From positions 2,790,001 to 2,854,000 of the forward strand of contig NZ_JACCAS010000001.1 in the NCBI RefSeq assembly GCF_013409255.1: a stretch of DNA of 64,000 nucleotides. The letters run 5' to 3'. Within the stretch, counting starts at the first letter, position 1, and every line of letters starts with the position of its first letter. A model generated the notes under the pieces. The model had not been told where the DNA came from. It did no database searches and worked only from the letters and a program-made list of their open reading frames with translations. The DNA is from Paraburkholderia bryophila. GTDB lineage: Bacteria > Pseudomonadota > Gammaproteobacteria > Burkholderiales > Burkholderiaceae. Shown in pieces: positions 60,968 to 64,000 of the stretch. The position numbers were made by a program, and so were the translations under genes.

Positions 60968-61522
60968 ATGGCTCTTAAATCGACGATTTACAAGGCGGAA
61001 CTGCAGATCGCCAACATGGACCGGCACTACTACGCCGACCATTCGCTGACGATCGCCCGCCATCCCTCGGAAACCGACGATCGGATGATGGTCCGCGTCG
61101 CCGCGTTCGCGCTGTTCGCGCAGGAACGCCTCGAATTCTGCAAAGGTTTGTCGGATGTGGATGAACCCGACCTTTGGCAGAAGGACCTGACCGGCCAGAT
61201 CGAAACCTGGATCGAAGTCGGCCAGCCGGACGAGCGGCGCATTGCCAAGGCGAGCGGTCGCTCGAACGAGGTGATCGTGATCGCCTACGGCGGCCGCACG
61301 TCGGACATCTGGTGGCAAGGCGTGCGTAGCAAGGTGGAGCGCATGCGTAACGTGACGGTGTGGTCGCTCGGCGAAGACATCGCCACGGCGCTCGGCTCGC
61401 TCGCCGCGCGGACCATGCGGCTGCAATGCACGGTGCAGGACGGCGAAGCCTGGCTCGGCAGCGCCGACGCCGATGCGGTGAAAATCGACTGGACGGTGCT
61501 GAAAGAGCCCGCTAACGCTTGA
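60968..61522 (+). CDS. yaeQ: YaeQ-family protein
   Basis: The 184-residue protein MALKSTIYKAELQIANMDRH continues HPSETDDRMMVRVAAFALFA and DLWQKDLTGQIETWIEVGQP, the conserved YaeQ pattern (PD-(D/E)XK nuclease-like fold, function uncertain). The frame is open for 30 codons upstream, but the family starts at ATG 60968. Confidence 0.95.
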   Translation: MALKSTIYKAELQIANMDRHYYADHSLTIARHPSETDDRMMVRVAAFALFAQERLEFCKGLSDVDEPDLWQKDLTGQIETWIEVGQPDERRIAKASGRSNEVIVIAYGGRTSDIWWQGVRSKVERMRNVTVWSLGEDIATALGSLAARTMRLQCTVQDGEAWLGSADADAVKIDWTVLKEPANA

Positions 61523-61552
61523 TGTCGGCCTGACACAGCCGGCGCCTGAAGC

Positions 61553-61978
61553 TCAGAGCGACGTCATGCGCGCCGCTTCAGGCGGCCCTTTGAGTTCGAC
61601 CATATTGCCCTCCGGGTCGAACAGATACAGCGACGGCCCGAAGCCGTCCGCGCCATAGCGCAGTCCCAGCTCGCCTAGTCGTACCCCGTGCCCCGTGAGG
61701 TGCGCCTTGAGCGCGTCGGCATCGAACGGGTCGACGCGCAGACACAGGTGATCCATATTCCGCCCCGTGCCCGGCACGCCGTTTTCGGCGTGATCGAGCC
61801 GCGCGCCGACCTGCAACAGGTCGATCAGCGAATGCCCCGCGCGCAACTGCGTCAGACCCAGATCCCGCTGTTCCTTCTCGAGACTGCAACCAAGCACGTC
61901 GCAGTAGAAGCGCGCCATCGTCTCGGCATTAGTCGCGCGGATGACAACATGGTCGATCTCGCGAATGTGGATTTTCAT
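61553..61978 (-). CDS. glyoxalase/VOC-family protein
   Basis: The 141-residue protein has two beta-alpha-beta-beta-beta modules typical of VOC metalloenzymes: IREIDHVVIRATNAETMARF, then MDHLCLRVDPFDAD and DPEGNMVELKGP. Likely metal ligands are His10 and a C-terminal Glu. The substrate is unknown. It starts at ATG 61978. Confidence 0.9.
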   Translation of the reverse strand: MKIHIREIDHVVIRATNAETMARFYCDVLGCSLEKEQRDLGLTQLRAGHSLIDLLQVGARLDHAENGVPGTGRNMDHLCLRVDPFDADALKAHLTGHGVRLGELGLRYGADGFGPSLYLFDPEGNMVELKGPPEAARMTSL

Positions 61979-62096
61979 GTCGAACGCCCCTTGGCCGGTT
62001 CGCTGAACGGAGGAATTGCCAGTGTAGAAGAAAGGGCGCGGCCGCGAGCGGAGGGCGTGAAACCCGCCTGAAGGGCCGGATCGGGAAACTATGGAC

Positions 62097-62160
62097 GAAA
62101 AAAAGCCCGCTCTATGTGGAGCGGGCTGAATCCATATCAGGAGGAGACATGGAGGAGACA
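62097..62160 (-). ncRNA. candidate small RNA with two anti-Shine-Dalgarno motifs
   Basis: On the minus strand a promoter predicts a start near 62160. The transcript of about 64 nt opens with TGTCTCCTCC twice in a row (period 12), then GATATGGATTC, then a terminator AGCCCGCTC-CACATA-GAGCGGGCT with a T-run to 62097. The CUCCUCC motifs complement Shine-Dalgarno sequences and could block translation or sponge ribosomes, as proposed for alpha-proteobacterial sRNAs with CUCCUCC loops. No ORF fits. Existence of the RNA is inferred. Confidence 0.6.
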
Positions 62161-62166
62161 AGGACT

Positions 62167-62195
62167 AATATACACACAGGGTTGGTGCGACGCAA
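62167..62195 (-). promoter_or_regulatory. sigma70-like promoter of the candidate sRNA
   Basis: On the minus strand TTGCGT (62195-62190), 17-bp spacer, TATATT (62172-62167). Confidence 0.6.
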
Positions 62196-62372
62196 TAACT
62201 TTTTAAGGGAAAACCCGATATTGGGCCAAATTGTCGCAGTTTGCGGCAAAACGACCGTCCGGCGGGCGTTTCGGCCTACGGGGAAGCGCAATGACAGAGC
62301 AAGAACCGGGGCGTAGTGTGTGGGCAGGCGGCCTACATTGGTGAGCATCGACACCGCCTCTTCGGAACCATC

Positions 62373-63560
62373 ATGACCCGCAATCCTATCGAGCACGCTT
62401 CCGGCCCCGCGAACTGGACTTCCGACGACGACCGCTGGGACGCCGTCACTGGCCGCGAGCCGCAGGCCGACGGCGCGTTCTTCTACGCCGTCAAAACCAC
62501 CGGCGTATTCTGCCGCCCGTCGTGCGCGTCGCGCCAGCCGCGTCGCGAGAATGTGGCGTTTTTCGCCGATGCCGCCGCCGCGCGCGCCGCGGGCTTTCGC
62601 GATTGCAAGCGCTGCCAGCCCGGCGGTCTGCCGCGCGAACTGGCAATCGTCAATCGTGCCTGCGCTGCGCTGGATGCCGACCCGCAGCAGCGTCTCACGC
62701 TCGCGCAATTGAGCGACGCCGTGCACGTCAGCCCGTTTCACCTCCAGCGTCTGTTCAAGCGGGTAGTGGGCGTGTCGCCGCGTCAATATCAGGCGGCACA
62801 ACGCGGCGCGGCGTTACGCGACGCGCTGCAAAGCGGCTCGGACGTGACGCGCGCCACGCTCGACGCCGGCTTCGGCTCGCCGTCGCGCATGTATGACAGC
62901 GCGTCGGCCGAGTTGGGCATGGCGCCGTCCGCGTATCGCCGCAAGGGCGCGGGGCTCACCGTGCGCTACGCGTGCGCGTCGACGTCGCTCGGTTTCGTGC
63001 TGGTCGCCGCGACGGACAAAGGCATCTGCAAGATCGGTTTCGGCGACGACGAAGCCTTGCTCGCCGACGACCTGCGGGGCGAATTCGCCAACGCCGACCT
63101 GCTGGAAGACGCCGCGCGGCTCGCGCCGTTCATCGCGCAGATCGACGCGTATTTGCGCGGCAGCCGTCAGGACTTCGATCTACCGCTCGATATCGCCGCG
63201 ACTGCATTCCGGCAACGCGTCTGGGACGCGCTGCGGCGCATTCCGTACGGCGAGACGCGCAGCTATTCGGACATCGCCGAAGCGGTCGGCTCGCCGCGTG
63301 CCGTGCGCGCGGTGGCGAGCGCCTGCGCGACGAATCCGGTGGCGCTGGCGATTCCTTGTCATCGCGTGGTGCAGAAGGGTGGGGCGTTGGCGGGTTATCG
63401 CTGGGGTCTGCCGCGCAAGGCGGCGTTGCTCGATAATGAAGCGCAGCATGCGGGCCATGTTTCATCTCATGCACGCCTGCGCCAGCAAGGCGCCGCTGAC
63501 GGCGCAAGCGCCGGCGCAGGTGTCGAACCCACTCATACCAAACTGGATCACGTCGCGTGA
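62373..63560 (+). CDS. ada: Ada: methyl-phosphotriester/O6-methylguanine methyltransferase and activator
   Basis: The 395-residue protein has the Zn-Cys4 N-terminal domain (GVFCRPSCAS and DCKRCQP), an AraC-type helix-turn-helix (LAQLSDAVHVSPFHLQRLF) and a C-terminal O6-alkylguanine transferase with active site PCHRV. It repairs methylated DNA and, once methylated, activates ada-alkA. Start at ATG 62373 fits the family; the last 45 residues are a variable tail. It overlaps alkA by 4 bp (GTGA). Confidence 0.96.
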   Translation: MTRNPIEHASGPANWTSDDDRWDAVTGREPQADGAFFYAVKTTGVFCRPSCASRQPRRENVAFFADAAAARAAGFRDCKRCQPGGLPRELAIVNRACAALDADPQQRLTLAQLSDAVHVSPFHLQRLFKRVVGVSPRQYQAAQRGAALRDALQSGSDVTRATLDAGFGSPSRMYDSASAELGMAPSAYRRKGAGLTVRYACASTSLGFVLVAATDKGICKIGFGDDEALLADDLRGEFANADLLEDAARLAPFIAQIDAYLRGSRQDFDLPLDIAATAFRQRVWDALRRIPYGETRSYSDIAEAVGSPRAVRAVASACATNPVALAIPCHRVVQKGGALAGYRWGLPRKAALLDNEAQHAGHVSSHARLRQQGAADGASAGAGVEPTHTKLDHVA

Positions 63561-64000
63561 GCACGCTTGAAGACGTAGCAACTCTCGAACTACCGTTCAA
63601 ACCGCCCTTCGACTGGCCGCGTCTGCTGCGTTTTTTCGGCGGACGCGCGACGCCCGGCGTCGAAGCCGTCGAAGACGGCGCGTATCGCCGCGCGATCGAT
63701 TGGGCGGGCGACAGCGGCACGCTCAGCGTGCGGTTGCATCCACGGAAGCGCTGTCTGGTTGCGACGATCGACGGACCGGCAAGCCGTCACGCCGACGCGC
63801 TCGCCGCGCCGATCGCAAAGATGTTCGATCTACACGCCGAGCCGAAAAAGATCGCCGCCGAACTCGCCGCGGACCCGTGGCTCGCGCCGTTGGTCGAAGC
63901 CGTGCCGGGTCTGCGCGTGCCTGGTGCGTGGTCGGGTTTCGAGCTGGTGGTGCGCGCGATCGTCGGCCAGCAGGTCAGCGTTAAAGCGGCGACCACGATC
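63557..64000 (+). CDS. alkA: DNA-3-methyladenine glycosylase II (3' end outside window)
   Basis: The frame starts at GTG 63557 overlapping the ada stop and stays open to the window end (148 codons). LELPFKPPFDWPRLLRFFGG at the start and GFELVVRAIVGQQVSVKAA (the helix leading to the HhH motif) at the end mark AlkA. It excises alkylated bases. Co-expression with ada is expected. Confidence 0.93.
   Translation, partial: MSTLEDVATLELPFKPPFDWPRLLRFFGGRATPGVEAVEDGAYRRAIDWAGDSGTLSVRLHPRKRCLVATIDGPASRHADALAAPIAKMFDLHAEPKKIAAELAADPWLAPLVEAVPGLRVPGAWSGFELVVRAIVGQQVSVKAATTI

Larger units (their letters stand above)
61979..62372. other. intergenic region with candidate small RNA
   Basis: 394 bp upstream of ada. 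A minus-strand promoter, short transcript and terminator are detailed separately. On the plus strand AGGAGGAGACATGG looks like a ribosome binding site and ATG for a 55-codon frame (62149-62316), for which I find no further support. Confidence 0.5.

Noticed and set aside
62149..62316. 55-codon plus-strand frame behind AGGAGGAGAC upstream of ada
   Set aside because: The apparent Shine-Dalgarno sequence is the complement of the sRNA repeats; the peptide has no recognisable feature. Kept only as an alternative explanation.

Overview
The window is chromosomal DNA of a high-GC betaproteobacterium, most probably Paraburkholderia/Burkholderia. The evidence is the order gyrB-dnaN-dnaA / rpmH-rnpA-yidD-yidC-mnmE, a complete Wsp chemosensory operon, an L-arabinose importer with an L-arabonate-type dehydratase, and VgrG/Rhs type VI secretion (T6SS) effector islands. 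All product names are my own readings of the translations; nothing was searched.

Left part (1-20.3 kb): two T6SS effector islands. The first lies on the minus strand and reads vgrG (12300) - two small secreted proteins - Rhs with a variable C-terminal tip - Cys-rich putative immunity protein - PAAR protein - second vgrG running off the window at base 1. The two vgrG genes are nearly identical over long blocks with divergent patches, and so form large direct repeats around the Rhs cassette. A phage-like gene joining a terminase-small-subunit-like part to an AlpA-like part sits between the islands. The second island lies on the plus strand: vgrG - lipase effector (Tle type) - Tli4-type immunity protein - small membrane protein - PAAR.

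20.3-22.3 kb: accessory DNA with a degenerate tRNA-Pro-like sequence and a two-gene cassette (DUF5343-like plus DUF4145/HEPN-like), followed by the gyrB terminator.

22.3-34.0 kb: replication and membrane-insertion core (gyrB, dnaN, dnaA; rpmH, rnpA, yidD, yidC, mnmE). It is interrupted by a tandem 749-bp-offset duplication of a small XRE-type regulator gene with its upstream region and a repeated TTGAGATAAAT-like motif.

34.0-36.3 kb: a tyrosine integrase that appears to have lost its catalytic tyrosine, flanked by short direct repeats, and two small envelope proteins.

36.5-45.5 kb: wspA-B-C-D-E-F-R. A membrane receptor signals through CheW-type couplers, a hybrid CheA-like kinase, a CheR/CheB adaptation pair and a GGDEF output protein to control cyclic di-GMP.

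45.5-54 kb: a homodimeric 2-oxoacid dehydrogenase E1 divergent from an Lrp regulator, an SDR divergent from a GlxA-type AraC regulator, a HIT protein, spermidine acetyltransferase, and several small secreted or membrane proteins, two of them starting with GTG behind strong ribosome binding sites.

54-60.8 kb: minus-strand sugar operon araF-araG-araH-dehydratase, divergent from a LysR regulator, with a perfect palindrome between them. 60.9-64 kb: YaeQ, a glyoxalase-fold protein, a candidate small RNA with two CUCCUCC-type anti-Shine-Dalgarno motifs, and an ada-alkA DNA alkylation repair pair; alkA is cut by the window end.
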